Translations under genes and position numbers: made by a program
The notes under the pieces: generated by a model
The model's database searches: none
Told to the model about the DNA's origin: nothing
What the model saw: the letters and a program-made list of their open reading frames with translations, nothing else
Source of the DNA: Portunus trituberculatus
Taxonomy: Eukaryota; Arthropoda; Malacostraca; Decapoda; Portunidae
DNA: 64,000 nucleotides
Reading direction: 5' to 3'
Assembly (NCBI RefSeq): GCF_017591435.1
Contig: NC_059258.1
Coordinates: forward strand, 8,276,427-8,340,426
Part shown: one piece after another, positions 1 through 10,400 of the stretch
How the letters are laid out: every line of letters begins with the position of its first letter
How positions within the stretch are numbered: position 1 is the first letter of the stretch

Positions 1-613
1 TTCACTTGATCCACCTTTATATCTTTTTTAATCAGCAACATCACTCCTCCTCCCATCTTACCTACTCTATTTCTTTTCCAAACATTATATTTCCTTCTCC
101 AACCATCATCAGGTCTTCTCCTCTCTCAGTTTTGTTTCAGTAAGACCCACAATATCTGGGTTCTTGTCCCTCAAGTAATCGTTGAGTTCTAAAATCCCGA
201 TATCACTCCATTTATGTTGGAATACATTACATTCCGCTCATACGTAAGTTTCTTTAGTCCTTTCTTACTGTACTTTTCTGGGTTATGAACCACTTCCTCA
301 GTCTCATATCTAAGATTCTCCAGAAAAACTCTTTCTTCTCCTCTTCTGTCCTCTCTTCATTTTTTTCAAAGCCTCCTTTCTCAACTCATTTAACATTTCT
401 CTTTCCTTTTCACCGAGATCTCTTCTCAACCAAATCTTCCTTGTTGTTTCCTGCTGGGCTAGCCTCCATGACTTCTCCACCAATTCATCTACATCCTTTT
501 GTGACTTAAGTTTGATTTTTATTGGCCTCATACCTTCTCTTGTGAACTTTCCAATTCTATGGAAGTCCTCTATTTCTTGTACTAGGTCTTTTCCCTCCTC
601 CTGCACCACATTA

Positions 614-614
<1 letters not shown>
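1..614 (-). mobile_element. D1: 5' part of a family D LINE, cut by the window edge
   Basis: Near-identical to 7972-8592 (D2) and, inverted, to 59925-60540 (D4). It holds the end of ORF1 (310-609) and the start of the endonuclease ORF, with the EN segment around the ETKL-type motif near 110-150. Its 5' end abuts the (GT)n tract at 615-681 at the same base as in D2 and D4. The rest of the element lies left of the window. Confidence 0.85.
310..609 (-). pseudogene. D1 ORF1 protein, C-terminal fragment
   Basis: About 99 codons of a lysine/glutamate-rich protein with the segment RPIKIKLKSQKDVDELVEK followed by WLRRDLGEKEREMLNELRKEA. The equivalent block in family E is RPLKLKLKSQVAAEALLRRA, so this is the basic C-terminal domain of a LINE ORF1 (presumed RNA-binding chaperone; inference). 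The methionine is not a true start: the N-terminal coiled coil is missing because D begins here, next to a microsatellite. The C-terminus is frame-shifted relative to D2, so RTEEEKK reads as RGQKRRR. Confidence 0.7.

Positions 615-681
<67 letters not shown>
615..681. repeat. (GT)n microsatellite between A1 and D1
   Basis: Pure GT dinucleotides, read as (AC)n in element orientation. It is the 3' tail of A1 and at the same time the sequence into which the 5' end of D1 is joined. Confidence 0.98.
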
Positions 682-683
<2 letters not shown>

Positions 684-1279
684 TTACCTAGTTGTATTTA
701 CCTAGTTGTAGTTTTACAGGTCCTGGGATTTATGCTCGTGTGGTCCTGTCTCCATATCTACACTTATCCAATTTTTCTTTAAAACTATGTACACTCTTTG
801 CTGACACCACTTTCTCACTCAAACTGTTCCAAGTCTTAACACATCTTTGCGGAAACAAAATTTTTAACATCTCTCAGACATTGTCTCTTCGTTAGTTTCT
901 TCCTATGCGATCTTGTGCTTCTAAAGTCATATTCTTCTCTCAGGATCAGTTTCTCATTATCCACTTCATTCATTTCGTTAATCAATTCATAAACTTGTAT
1001 CAGATCCTCTCTCTCTTCTCTGCTCCAAGGTTGGTAGATCCATAGCCTTTAGTCTCTCCTCATATGTCATCCCTTTAAATTCTGGAACCATTCTTGTAGC
1101 CATTTTTTGTAGTCTCTCTAATTTTCTTATGTGTTTCTTTTATGGGAGTCCACACAACTCCTGCATATTCCAATCTAGGTCTTATTTTAGTACTTATCAA
1201 TTTCTTCATCATTTCCTTGTCCATATAGTGAAATGCTACTCCAATATTCCTTAGCAAATTATCGTCTCTGAAAATTCTA

Positions 1280-1788
1280 TCAATATGGCTTACCGGTTGA
1301 TTTTTCTTCCATTGTCACTACCAAGTCCTTTTCCTTTTTTACTTTTTCTAGTTCTACTCCATCTCCCATCTTATAGATTCCCACTGGTCGTCTTTCACTT
1401 TCTCCCATTTCCATGACATGGCTTTTGTCCACATTGAATTCCATCTCCCATTTTTTGCTCCATTTCCAGATCTTGTTTAAGTCTTCCTGTAGTATTTCAC
1501 AATCCTCTTTTTGTTTAATGACTCTGCACAGTTTCGCATCGTTTGCAAACAGATTTATGTAGCTGTTCAGTCCCTCTGGCATGTCATTTATATATATACG
1601 AGAAAAAGTATTGGCGCCAATACGGACCCCTGTGGCACTCCGCTGTCTACTGTTCTCCACTTGGACTTCATATCTTTAACTATCGTTCTTATTTCTCTCC
1701 CCCTTAAGTAATTCTTCGTCCATCTCAATGTGCTTCCTTTTAAGCCACCCTTCTCCTCTAACTTCCATAGTAATCTTTCATGTGGCAC
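1280..1788 (-). pseudogene. A1 reverse transcriptase, palm to thumb, catalytically altered
   Basis: Contains KVPHERLLWKLEEKGG, the B-box-like GVPQGSVLAPILFLVYI and then, in a shifted frame, INDMPEGLNSYINLF. The catalytic motif, FADD in related families, reads FAND at 1538-1549: the first catalytic aspartate codon is an asparagine codon. The frame break sits in a (TA)n run between the two motifs, one TA longer than in A2. Downstream is EFNVDKSHVMEMGESERRP, typical of the RT thumb region. With an aspartate lost, activity is not expected (inference from known RT chemistry). Confidence 0.85.
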
Positions 1789-1811
1789 TTTATCAAACGC
1801 ATTTTTTAGAT

Positions 1812-2432
1812 CTAAATAAATACAGTCAACCCATCCTCTCTCTCTTGTACTTTATCAACTATTCTAGAGTAGAAACTCAATAAATTTGTTACACATGACC
1901 GACCTTTTCTAAAACCAAATTGGCTATTTGATAATATTTTGTTGTCTTCAAGAAATTCAATCCATTGCTTCTTTATTACTTTTTCACTCATCTTGCATAT
2001 TACTCTAGTTAGTGATACCGGTCTGTAATTTAAAGGTTCTTCCTTCCTTCTGCTCTTATATATGGGAACCACCTCAGCTCTTTTCCACTCCACTGGCACT
2101 GTTCCATTTTCAGTTGAGCATTTTATGATGTTGTATATAGGACTTGCTAGTTCTTCCCTACATTCTTTCAGTATTCTGCCTGAGACTTCATCCGGTCCCA
2201 TTGCCTTTTCCTCATCTAGTTCCGTCATCAACTTTTTTATTTCAAGCTTGGTTACTTTAATCTCTTTCATATAGATAGTCTCTCTATTACCCTGTGGTCT
2301 TTCAAATTTGGATTCCTTAGTAAAGACTTCATGAAATTTACTATTCAACAGTTCTGCCATGCTTTTTGGGTATTCCACCATTCCGTTTTCTCCTTTAAAC
2401 CTTTCTATTGTTTCTTTTGTCTTATTTTTCAT
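1812..2432 (-). pseudogene. A1 reverse transcriptase, fingers half
   Basis: About 206 codons. Motifs in order: EEKAMGPDEVSGRILKEC (RT motif 0/1), VEWKRAEVVPIYKS, EPLNYRPVSLT, SQFGFRKGRSCVTNLL. The first residues (MKNKTKETIERF) are read in a compensating frame: the stop after the linker is caused by a 1-nt deletion shared by A copies. A dinucleotide difference near 1838-1850 (cctctctct versus ccctctctct) separates it from the palm half. Confidence 0.85.
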
Positions 2433-2890
2433 TTATGAATCTGTAGAACAATTTTGGTTGTTTCTTACATTTTTTGACAATGTCCTTTTCATAGTTCCTT
2501 TCTTCTTCCTTTCTCACCTTAGCATATTCATTTCTTGCTGTTTTGAAGTTTTCCTTATTTTCTGGATTTCTGTTTCTTCTCCACCTTTTCCATGCTACAT
2601 CTCGTTTCTCCTTTGCCCTAGCACATCTTGCATTAAAGCAATCTTTCTTTTCTTTTTCTTTAGGTCTATATTTCGGGACATATTCCCTGACCCCAGTTTT
2701 GTATATTTTCAAAAATAAGTTATATTTCTCTTGAACCGTTAATGAGTTTTCTATCTCCTCCCAGTTTACGTTTTTAAAATAGTTCTTGAGATTCTCAATA
2801 TCAGCCTTTCTGTAATTTAATCGGTCTCCTTTTTATGATTCATCTCTATCTTCCTTTCCTTCTTCTATATCCATTTCTAATATTACATGG
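2422..2890 (-). pseudogene. A1 EN end and EN-RT linker
   Basis: Open part is 2422-2712, a very basic stretch with DCFNARCARAKEKRDVAWK, FKTARNEYAKVRKEEER and CKKQPKLFYRFIN, the linker seen between EN and RT in CR1/L2-like LINEs. Upstream, up to 2890, is the EN terminus around the SDH catalytic motif in another frame. All A copies share the stop right after RFINEK. Confidence 0.75.
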
Positions 2891-2914
2891 TCACTCCTTC
2901 TCCATATCTACACT

Positions 2915-4200
2915 TATCCAATCTTTCTTTAAAACTGCACGCTCGTTGCTGACACCACTTCTTCACTCAAATTGTTCCACGTTTCAACACATCTCTGCGG
3001 GAATCTATATTTTTCAACATCTCTCAGACATCTTCCTTTCCTCAGCCTTTTACTAAGCGATCTCATGCTTGAATGTCGTATTCTTCTCTCAGGATCTGTT
3101 TCTCATTATCCACTTGGTCCATTCCCTTGCTCAATTTATAAACTTGTATCAAATCCCCTCTCTCCCTTCTCTGTTCCAGGGTTGGTAGATCCATAGCTTT
3201 TAGTCTCTCTTCATATGTCATCCCTTCAAATTCTGGAACCATTCTTATAGCCATTTTTGTACTCTCTCCAACTTCCTTATATGTTTCTTTTTGTTGGGGG
3301 TCCACACTACTCCTTCATATTCTAATCTGGGTCTAACTATAGTACTTATCAATTTCTTTGTCGATGTAGTGAAATGCTAATCTAATATTCTTTAGCAAAT
3401 TATATGTCTCCGAAAATTCTATCAATATGGCTTACCGGTTCAGTGTTTTCTTCCATCGTCACTCCCAAGTCCTTTTCCTTTTTTTCTTTCTCCAGATCTA
3501 CTCCATCTTCCATTTTATAGATTCCCACGGGTCGTCTTTCGCTCTTTCCCGTATCTGTGACATGGCTTTTGTCCACATTGAATTCCATCTACCAATTTTT
3601 ACTCCATTCTCAGATCTTGTTTAAGTCTTCCTGCAGTATTTTACAACCCTCTTTTTGTTTTATGACTTTGCACAGTTTTGCATCGTCCACAAACAGATTT
3701 ATGTAGCTATTCACTCCCTCTGGCATGTCGTTTATATATATACGAGAAAAAGTATTGGCGCCAATACTGACCCCTGTGGCACTCTGCTTTCTACTGCTCT
3801 CCACTTGGACTTCATATCTTTAACTACCGTCCTTATTTCTCTCCCCCTCAAATAATTTTCCATCCATCTCAATGTACTTTCTGTTAAGCAACCCTTCTCC
3901 TCTAATTTCCACAGATATCTTTCATGTGGCACTTTATCAAACGCATTTTTTAAATCCAAATACAGTCAACTCATCCCTCTCTCTCTTGTAATCTACCAAC
4001 TATTCTAGAGTATAAAATCAGTAAATTGTTACACACGACCGACCTTTTCTAAAACCAAATTGGCCATTTGATAATGATTCATTGTCTTCAAGGAACCGGA
4101 TCCATTGTTTCTTTATTACTCTTTCACACATGTTGCATGTTACACTATTTAGTGATACCGGTCTGTAATTTAGAGGTTCTTCCTTCCTTCCGCTCTTACA
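2915..4200 (-). pseudogene. B1 reverse transcriptase, C-terminal two thirds
   Basis: Pieces in several frames: EEPLNYRPVSLNSVT, GQFGFRKGRSC, LKNAFDKVPHERYLWKL, VPQGSVLAPILFLVYI, INLFVDDAKLC (catalytic FVDD at 3682-3693), MEFNVDKSHVTDTGKSERRP preceded by a stop, and the C-terminal GMTYEERLKAMDLPTLEQRR region. B2 to B4 differ by small indels, for example one base after EEYDI near 3073. Confidence 0.85.
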
Positions 4201-4203
4201 TAT

Positions 4204-4786
4204 TTTTTTTTTTTTTTTACGTAGGGAAGAGGGCCAGCCAAGGGCAAAAAAAAAGTTAGAAAAAGCCCACTTGAGCGCTGGCTCTCGAAAGAGTAGAAAA
4301 AGTGCCAATACCGTCAGCCAGAATTAGGGGAGCAAATGCCTCGATACCTCCCTCTTAAAAGATGACAAGTTGTAGGAATTTGGAAATACAGATGCAGGTT
4401 GGGAGTTCCAGAGTTTACCAGTGAAAGGATGAATGATTGAGCGTACTGGTTAACTCTTGCATTAGAGTTGGACAGAATAGGGATGAGAGGAAGAAGAAAG
4501 CCTTGTGCAGTGTGGCCGCAGGAGGAGGGGAGGCATGCAGTTAGCAAGATCAGTAGAACAGTTACCATGAAAATAGCGATAAAATATAGAAAGGATGCAA
4601 CATTTCGGCGGTGAGAAAGAGTGAAGACAGTTAGTCAGAGGAGGGGAGTTAATGAGACGAAGAGCTTTCTATTCCACCCTATCAAGCAAAGCTGTGTGAC
4701 TGGAACCCCCCCCAAACATGAGAAGAGTACTCCATACAGGGACGGATAAGGCCCTTATACAGAGTAAGCAGTTGGAGGGCGAGAAA
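4204..4786 (-). mobile_element. INS1: 3' end of a different, poly(A)-tailed LINE inserted in B1
   Basis: In element orientation it begins abruptly after GAGGTGGTT of B, encodes LLTLYKGLIRPCMEYSSHVWGG, then a shifted frame with YRYFHGNCSTDLANCMPP and WNSQPASVFPNSYNLSSFKR, and ends ACGT plus about 15 A before B resumes with TATGTAAGAGC. This C-terminal region follows the RT domain in jockey/CR1-type LINEs. It carries no RT domain, so it is a 5'-truncated copy. No target duplication is visible; by comparison with A, about six bases (CCCATA-like) are missing at the target. Confidence 0.85.
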
Positions 4787-5630
4787 AACCACCTCAGCTC
4801 TTTTCCATTCTACTGGTACTGTTCCATTTTCTATTGAGGATTTTGTGATGTTGTATATAGGACTTGCTAGCTCTTCCCTACATTCTTTCAGTTTTCTGCC
4901 TGAGACTTCATCCGGTCCCATTGCCTTCTCCTCATCCAATTCCTTCATTAACTCTTTTATTTCAAGCTTGGTTACTTTAATCTCTTTCATATAGACAGTC
5001 TCTCTATTACCCTGTGGCTTTCAAATTTGGATTTTTTAGTAAAGACCTCCTGAAATTTACTATTTAACAGTTCTGCCATACTTTCTGGGTTGTTCACCAT
5101 CCCGTTCTCACCTTTAACCTTTTTATTGTTTCTTTTTGCCAAATTTTTCCATTTATGAATCTGTAAAACAATTTCGGTTGCTCCTTACATTTTTCGACAA
5201 TGTCCTTTTCATAGTTCCTTTCCTCTTCCTTCCTCACCTTAACATATTCATTTCTCGCCGTCTTGAAGTTTTCCTTATTTACTGGATTTATATTTCTCCT
5301 CCACCTTTTTCATGCTCCATCTCTTTTCTCCTTTGCCTTGGCACACCTTGCATTAAACCAATCTTTCTTTCCTTCTTTAGGTGTGTATTTCGGGACATAT
5401 TTCCTGACTCTTGTTTTGTATATTTCCAAAAATAAGTTATATTTCTCTTGCACCCTCTCTGACTTATCCTTCTCCCAGTTAACGTTTTTGAAATAGCTCT
5501 TGAGATTCTTAATATCAGCCTTTCTGTAAATTAATTGGTCTTCTTTGTATGATTTGTCTCTATCTTCCTTTCCTCTTGTATATCCATTTCTAATATTACA
5601 TGGTCACTCTTTCCCAATGGGCATTTTTAT
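4787..5630 (-). pseudogene. B1 EN-RT linker and first RT motifs
   Basis: MKEIKVTKLEIKELMKELDEEKAMGPDEVSGRKLKECREELASP and VEWKRAEVV end at the INS1 boundary; upstream are FKTARNEYVKVRKEEER, CKEQPKLFYRFINGKIWQKE and KSYFKNVNWEKDKSE. Unlike A, the linker reads through KIWQKETIK in frame, so B keeps the ancestral frame here. An open chimeric frame (4682-4990) continues from B into INS1 but is an accident of the insertion. Confidence 0.8.
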
Positions 5631-6200
5631 CTTATGTCATCGTTCATTTGTATAACCCTCGTAAAAACCAGATCCAATCTCACCGGCTCGTTGTTTCCTC
5701 TGAATCTTGTGTTTTCCTGTACTCTTTGGTCCATCATATTATCTATCGTTAAATTCAGGAATCTTGCTCCCATACCACTTTCATAATCTCCTACTAATAT
5801 CACTTTTCCCCTTTCTTTAATGACTCTCATTATACTCCTTATTGTGTCATCTATCTTGTCTACATTTGTATTCTTGATTGGTCCATGAATTTGTTTTTGG
5901 TGGCACATATGTTCCAATGATTGTTAACTTTTTTGTTAATATGCAGTACTTCTGCTTTTCCTTCCCACATTCCACTTGGTTTATCACTATCTCCTTCCTT
6001 AACATTATCATGACTCCTCCTCCTCCTTTACCTCCTCTGTCTCTCCTCCATACATTATACCTATTGTCCAAGTCTATTTTGATTGCCTCATTTAGTTATG
6101 TTTCAGCCAGTCATACAATATCCGGTTCTTTCTTTATGTAATCTCTTAATTCTAATTTACTTGATAAAACCCCTTCTATTTTTGTATACATCATTTTAAT
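5627..6200 (-). pseudogene. B1 endonuclease domain, broken
   Basis: AP-type endonuclease of LINEs. Visible: NRYNVWRRDRGGKGGGGVMI, IGTYVPPKTNSW, VILVGDYESG (normally VGDFNC; the conserved asparagine is replaced) and EPVRLDLVFTR. The LAET motif holding the catalytic glutamate lies between two in-frame stops at 6096-6098 and 6111-6113, present in the other B copies. The stops, the altered GDFN motif and frameshifts make it non-functional. Confidence 0.8.
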
Positions 6201-6297
6201 CTCTTGCTCTTATCACTTTTAGTTAAACTTGCTTAACTTTTTCCTCTTCCTTCTTTTCTATATACCGTTTCCTTATCCTGTCTCCTAGAATTCTCCA

Positions 6298-6358
6298 AAA
6301 AAAAAAAAAAAAAAAAAAAATAAATAAATAAAAAAAAAAAATAAATAAATAAAAAAAA
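6298..6358. repeat. A-rich simple repeat (A)n(TAAA)n inside B1
   Basis: Runs of A broken by TAAATAAATAAA, flanked by ORF1 remnant and EN upstream sequence of B. In families D and E the aligned place encodes EEEKxxFFWRI with only a short T run, so an F-codon homopolymer appears to have expanded here. Length differs among B copies. Confidence 0.9.
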
Positions 6359-6390
6359 ATGCCTTCTCCTCTGACCTTTCATTATTTTTC

Positions 6391-6396
6391 CTTGCC
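6391..6396. other. Tandem-duplication junction D2 | B1
   Basis: B1 sequence matching 14341-14366 stops at ttcctt and D2 sequence matching 54909 onward starts at gccatgcactcc. At most one base of overlap is seen. The left end of the D2 piece and the right end of the B1 piece are what a direct tandem duplication of the segment 6394 to about 14366 would create. Confidence 0.7.
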
Positions 6397-6428
6397 ATGC
6401 ACTCCTCCTACCATTTCAAGTTTCCAGA

Positions 6429-7017
6429 TCAGTCTCTGGTGTGGTACCTTATCAAAGGCCTTTTTAAATCCAGATATATTCCATCAGCCCAACCATCTCT
6501 TTCCTGTATTACATCTATCACCCTCGAATAGTAACATATCAGGTTTGTCGTGCATGAACGCCCTTTCCTAAAACCAAATTGACACTCACAAAGTATGTCA
6601 TTTTCTCCAAGAAGTCTGTCCATCTAGTCTTCACCACCCTCTCACACATCTTAGCTACCACACTTGTAAGTGACACTGGTCTATAGTTCAATGGGTCTCT
6701 CTTGTTACCTGATTTATAGATTGGGACAATGTTAGCTCTTTTCCAGTCTTGGGGCACTACGCCTTCCCTTAATGAGGCATCAATTACTTCACAAACTTTT
6801 TCTGCCAATTGCTCCTGCATTCTCTTAAAATCCATCCTGATACCCCATCAGGTCCCACAGCTTTTCTCACTTCTAAACTCCCCATCATGTTCTTGATCTC
6901 CTCCACCGTTACTTGAAACTCCTTCATAATCCCTTTCTGTTCCATTACCAGTGGTTTGTCAAAAGCAGTCTCCTTTGTGAATACCTTCCGAAAGCATCCA
7001 TTCATAGCCTCTGCCAT
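6429..7017 (-). pseudogene. D2 reverse transcriptase, N-terminal fragment
   Basis: Frames in order: FTKETAFDKPLVMEQKG and VRKAVGPDGVSGWILREC (6784-7017), QDWKRANIVPIYKSGN and DPLNYRPVSLTSVV (6539-6835), CQFGFRKGRSCTTNLICYYS and DGWADGIYLDLK (6429-6623). The ORFs are separated by one-base shifts. D4 preserves KKAFDKVPHRRL where this copy reads KRPLIRYH because an A is missing in a run. Confidence 0.85.
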
Positions 7018-7316
7018 TTCCTGGGATCTTCACTGCATACTCCATTTACTTCTAAACTTTCAATACTTTCTCTATTTTTGATGTTGTTGTTCACATGTCT
7101 GTAAAAAGCCTTGGTTGGTCTTTACATTTATCAATTATATCCTTTTCTTGTTTCTTTCTTTCTTCTCTTCTAATCAACACATATTCATTTCTTGCTCTTT
7201 TGTAACTTTCCCACTGCTTAATCCGTCTTTTCCTTCTCCACCTCTTCCATGCATCCTCTTTTCTTGTTCTAGCCTTTTCACATCTATCGTTAAACCAGTC
7301 CTGCTTTCCAACTTCT

Positions 7317-8267
7317 CTATGTTGTCTTATTGGTACAAATTTTTCTCACCTTCTTTGTATATTTTATAAATTCCTTCCACTTTTCATTTGCTCCCTTAGC
7401 ACTCTTGAATTTCATCCAACTTGTCTCTTGAAAGAATTTCTTTAGGTTTCCAAAATCTGTCTTGGCATAATTCCATCTTCCCACTTTATATTCTTCATTT
7501 CTTCTAGATTTCTCTTCATCTATCACCTTGAACTCCAAAACTGCATGATCACTCTTTGCTAAAGGGCACTCCACCCTCATCTCCTCAATGACCATTGGCT
7601 CTGTACTAAAGACCAAGTCCAGTCTTGACGATGCTCCTCTCCTCCAAACCTAGTATCTTCTTTGACCCACTGAGTTAACACATTTTCCATTGCCAGTGTC
7701 AATAGTGTATTTCCCATGTTGTCTCTGATCCTTCCATTGACCAGTCCTCCCAACACACCTCTTTACAATTAAAATCTCCCATCATTATAGTTCGTTCACA
7801 GCCACCCAACATTTCTTCCAGACATGTTCCTGTATCACTTATCATTTCTTCATATTCCTGTACTGACCATGCATTTGTCTTAGGTGGTACGTACACCACT
7901 ATGTAGTGCCTCTTTTTCCTTCATTAGTTTCTGCTCTGATCTTTAGCACTTCTGCCTTTCCCATACCTTCTTTCACTTGATCCACCTTTATATCTTTTTT
8001 AATCAGCAACATCACTCCTCCTCCCATCTTACCTACTCTATTTCTTTTCCAAACATTATATTTCCCTTCTCCAACCATCATCAGGTCTTCTCCCTCTCTC
8101 AGTTTTGTTTCAGTAAGACCCACAATATCTGGGTTCTTGTCCCTCAAGTAATCGTTGAGTTCTAAAATCCCCGATATCACTCCATTTATGTTGGAATACA
8201 TTACATTCCGCTCATACGTAAGTTTCTCTAGTCCTTTCTTACTGTACTTTTCTGGGTTATGAACCAC
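7317..8267 (-). pseudogene. D2 endonuclease domain
   Basis: The most complete EN of family D. Residues seen: YSNINGVISGILELNDYL, GLTETKLREGEDL (catalytic Glu), NRVGKMGGGVMLLIKKD, VYVPPKTNAW, MMGDFNCKEVCWED (Asp and Asn), SRLDLVF and CPLAKSDHAVLEF (SDH). All catalytic residues of the family are present. Frame breaks occur near 7899, where the two ORFs abut, and near 7640. The linker starts at about 7400. Confidence 0.85.
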
Positions 8268-8330
8268 TTCCTCAGTCTCATATCTAAGATTCTCCAGAAA
8301 AACTCTTTCTTCTCCTCTTCTGTCCTCTCT

Positions 8331-8585
8331 TCATTTTTTTTTCAAAGCCTCCTTTCTCAACTCATTTAACATTTCTCTTTCCTTTTCACCGAGATCTCTT
8401 CTCAACCAAATCTTCCTTGTTGTTTCCTGCTGGGCTAGCCTCCATGACTTCTCCACCAATTCATCTACATCCTTTTGTGACTTAAGTTTGATTTTTATTG
8501 GCCTCATACCTTCTCTTGTGAACTTTCCAATTCTATGGAAGTCCTCTATTTCTTGTACTAGGTCTTTTCCCTCCTCCTGCACCAC
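8331..8585 (-). pseudogene. D2 ORF1 C-terminal fragment
   Basis: Same protein as in D1, 84 codons, ending at an extra T in the run at 8335-8342 that frames out the last residues. It overlaps the (GT)n edge, so no genuine start is included. Confidence 0.75.
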
Positions 8586-8589
8586 ATTA

Positions 8590-8592
<3 letters not shown>

Positions 8593-8663
<71 letters not shown>
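8593..8663. repeat. (GT)n microsatellite between A2 and D2
   Basis: Pure GT run between the ATTTACCTAGTTG tail of A2 and the first base of D2; equivalent to 615-681. Confidence 0.98.
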
Positions 8664-8665
<2 letters not shown>

Positions 8666-8711
8666 TTACCTAGTTGTATTTACCTAGTTGTAGTTTTACA
8701 GGTCCTGGGAT

Positions 8712-9264
8712 TTATGCTCGTGTGGTCCTGTCTCCATATCTACACTTATCCAATTTTTCTTTAAAACTATGTACACTCTTTGCTGACACCACTTTCTCAC
8801 TCAAACTGTTCCAAGTCTTAACACATCTTTGCGGGAAACAAAATTTTTTAACATCTCTCAGACATTGTCTCTTCGTTAGTTTCTTCCTATGCGATCTTGT
8901 GCTTCTAAAGTCATATTCTTCTCTCAGGATCAGTTTCTCATTATCCACTTCATTCATTTCGTTAATCAATTCATAAACTTGTATCAGATCCCTCTCTCTT
9001 CTCTGCTCCAAGGTTGGTAGATCCATAGCCTTTAGTCTCTCCTCATATGTCATCCCTTTAAATTCTGGAACCATTCTTGTAGCCATTTTTGTAGTCTCTA
9101 ATTTTCTTATGTGTTTCTTTTATGGGAGTCCACACAACTCCTGCATATTCCAATCTAGGTCTTATTTTAGTACTTATCAATTTCTTCATCATTTCCTTGT
9201 CCATATAGTGAAATGCTACTCCAATATTCCTTAGCAAATTATACGTCTCTGAAAATTCTATCAA
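8712..9264 (-). pseudogene. A2 C-terminal domain
   Basis: Two overlapping frames: FSETYNLLRNIGVAFHYMDKE with RPRLEYAGVVWTP (9058-9264), and FKGMTYEERLKAMDLPTLEQ followed by FCFPQRCVKTWNSLSEKVV and KCRYGDRTTRA (8712-9086). This post-RT region is conserved in all four families; its exact role is not known to me. A short deletion near 9090 (TCTC) breaks the frame. Confidence 0.8.
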
Positions 9265-9320
9265 TATGGCTTACCGGTTGATTTTTTTCTTCCATTGTCA
9301 CTACCAAGTCCTTTTCCTTT

Positions 9321-9836
9321 TTACTTTTCTAGTTCTACTCCATCTCCCATCTTATAGATTCCCACTGGTCGTCTTTCACTTTCTCCCATTTCCATGACAT
9401 GGCTTTTGTCCACATTGAATTCCATCTCCCATTTTTTGCTCCATTTCCAGATCTTGTTTAAGTCTTCCTGTAGTATTTCACAATCCTCTTTTTGTTTAAT
9501 GACTCTGCACAGTTTCGCATCGTTTGCAAACAGATTTATGTAGCTGTTCAGTCCCTCTGGCATGTCATTTATATATACGAGAAAAAGTATTGGCGCCAAT
9601 ACGGACCCCTGTGGCACTCCGCTGTCTACTGTTCTCCACTTGGACTTCATATCTTTAACTATCGTTCTTATTTCTCTCCCCCTTAAGTAATTCTTCGTCC
9701 ATCTCAATGTGCTTCCTTTTAAGCCACCCTTCTCCTCTAACTTCCATAGTAATCTTTCATGTGGCACTTTATCAAACGCATTTTTTAGATCTAAATAAAT
9801 ACAGTCAACCCATCCCTCTCTCTTGTACTTTATCAA
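9321..9836 (-). pseudogene. A2 reverse transcriptase palm and thumb, single open frame
   Basis: Unlike A1 and A3, the (TA)n run here has the length that keeps VPQGSVLAPILFLVYI and INDMPEGLNSYINLF in one frame, giving 171 codons from GWVDCIYLDLKNAFDKVP to KMGDGVELEK. The catalytic motif is still FAND (9529-9540). Ends at a deletion in a T run near 9322. Confidence 0.85.
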
Positions 9837-10359
9837 CTATTCTAGAGTAGAAACTCAATAAATTTGTTACACATGACCGACCTTTTCTAAAACCAAATTG
9901 GCTATTTGATAATATTTTGTTGTCTTCAAGAAATTCAATCCATTGCTTCTTTATTACTTTTTCACTCATCTTGCATATTACTCTAGTTAGTGATACCGGT
10001 CTGTAATTTAAAGGTTCTTCCTTCCTTCTGCTCTTATATATGGGAACCACCTCAGCTCTTTTCCACTCCACTGGCACTGTTCCATTTTCAGTTGAGCATT
10101 TTATGATGTTGTATATAGGACTTGCTAGTTCTTCCCTACATTCTTTCAGTATTCTGCCTGAGACTTCATCCGGTCCCATTGCCTTTTCCTCATCTAGTTC
10201 CGTCATCAACTTTTTTATTTCAAGCTTGGTTACTTTAATCTCTTTCATATAGATAGTCTCTCTATTACCCTGTGGTCTTTCAAATTTGGATTCCTTAGTA
10301 AAGACTTCATGAAATTTACTATTCAACAGTTCTGCCATGCTTTTTGGGTATTCCACCAT
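9805..10359 (-). pseudogene. A2 reverse transcriptase fingers
   Basis: 184 codons with KAMGPDEVSGRILKEC, VEWKRAEVVPIYKSRR, EPLNYRPVSLTRVICKM and SQFGFRKGRSCVTNLL. Continues into the palm half in another frame at about 9830 because a CT pair differs. Confidence 0.85.
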
Positions 10360-10400
10360 TCCGTTTTCTCCTTTAAACCTTTCTATTGTTTCTTTTTGTC

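Larger units (their letters stand above)
682..2900 (-). mobile_element. A1: 5'-truncated family A LINE
   Basis: In element orientation it starts in the last part of the EN domain (GRSDHVILEMD-like, near 2870-2895), then has the EN-RT linker, the RT domain and the C-terminal tail RYGDRTTRA, and ends with two copies of ACTAGGTAAATACA followed by (AC)n. The 5' limit is not a normal end: it is fused to the 3' end of B1 through the shared bases GGAGA near 2900-2905, and the same fusion occurs in A2, A3 and A4. Frame breaks are scattered through it. Confidence 0.9.
2901..6393 (-). mobile_element. B1: family B LINE, interrupted by INS1
   Basis: In element orientation: a short ORF1 remnant (6361-6393), an A-rich simple repeat, EN, linker, first part of RT, the inserted element INS1 (4204-4786), then the rest of RT and the C-terminal tail ending in KCRYG. 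The B 3' end has lost its normal tail and runs straight into A1. B is a close relative of A, sharing most residues in RT, but has FVDD rather than FAND at 3682-3693. Inactivating marks shared by B copies: two EN stops (6096-6098, 6111-6113), a stop before MEFNVDKSH (3589-3591), and INS1. Confidence 0.88.
6394..8592 (-). mobile_element. D2: family D LINE, 3' truncated by the duplication junction
   Basis: Holds the ORF1 end, whole EN, linker and RT as far as the region after YLDLK, then stops at 6394. D3 and D4 continue for another roughly 1 kb to a proper 3' end, so this copy has lost the catalytic FADD, the thumb and the tail. Its 5' end meets the (GT)n at 8593. Confidence 0.9.

Noticed and set aside
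2359..2718. Plus-strand hydrophobic proteins resembling membrane proteins, repeated in every A and B copy
   Set aside because: Opposite-strand shadows of the lysine- and glutamate-rich linker of the LINEs, where AAR/GAR codons read as Phe/Leu/Ser.
4682..4990. 102-codon frame from RT motifs of B into LYKGLIRPCMEYSSHVWGG
   Set aside because: Chimera across the INS1 boundary; both halves are pieces of different LINEs.
8488..8673. Open frame ending in a long CVCVCV protein, and THTHTH frames at 14258-14509, 26743-27027 and 33010-33321
   Set aside because: Translation of (GT)n or (AC)n microsatellites joined to LINE ends; no coding evidence.
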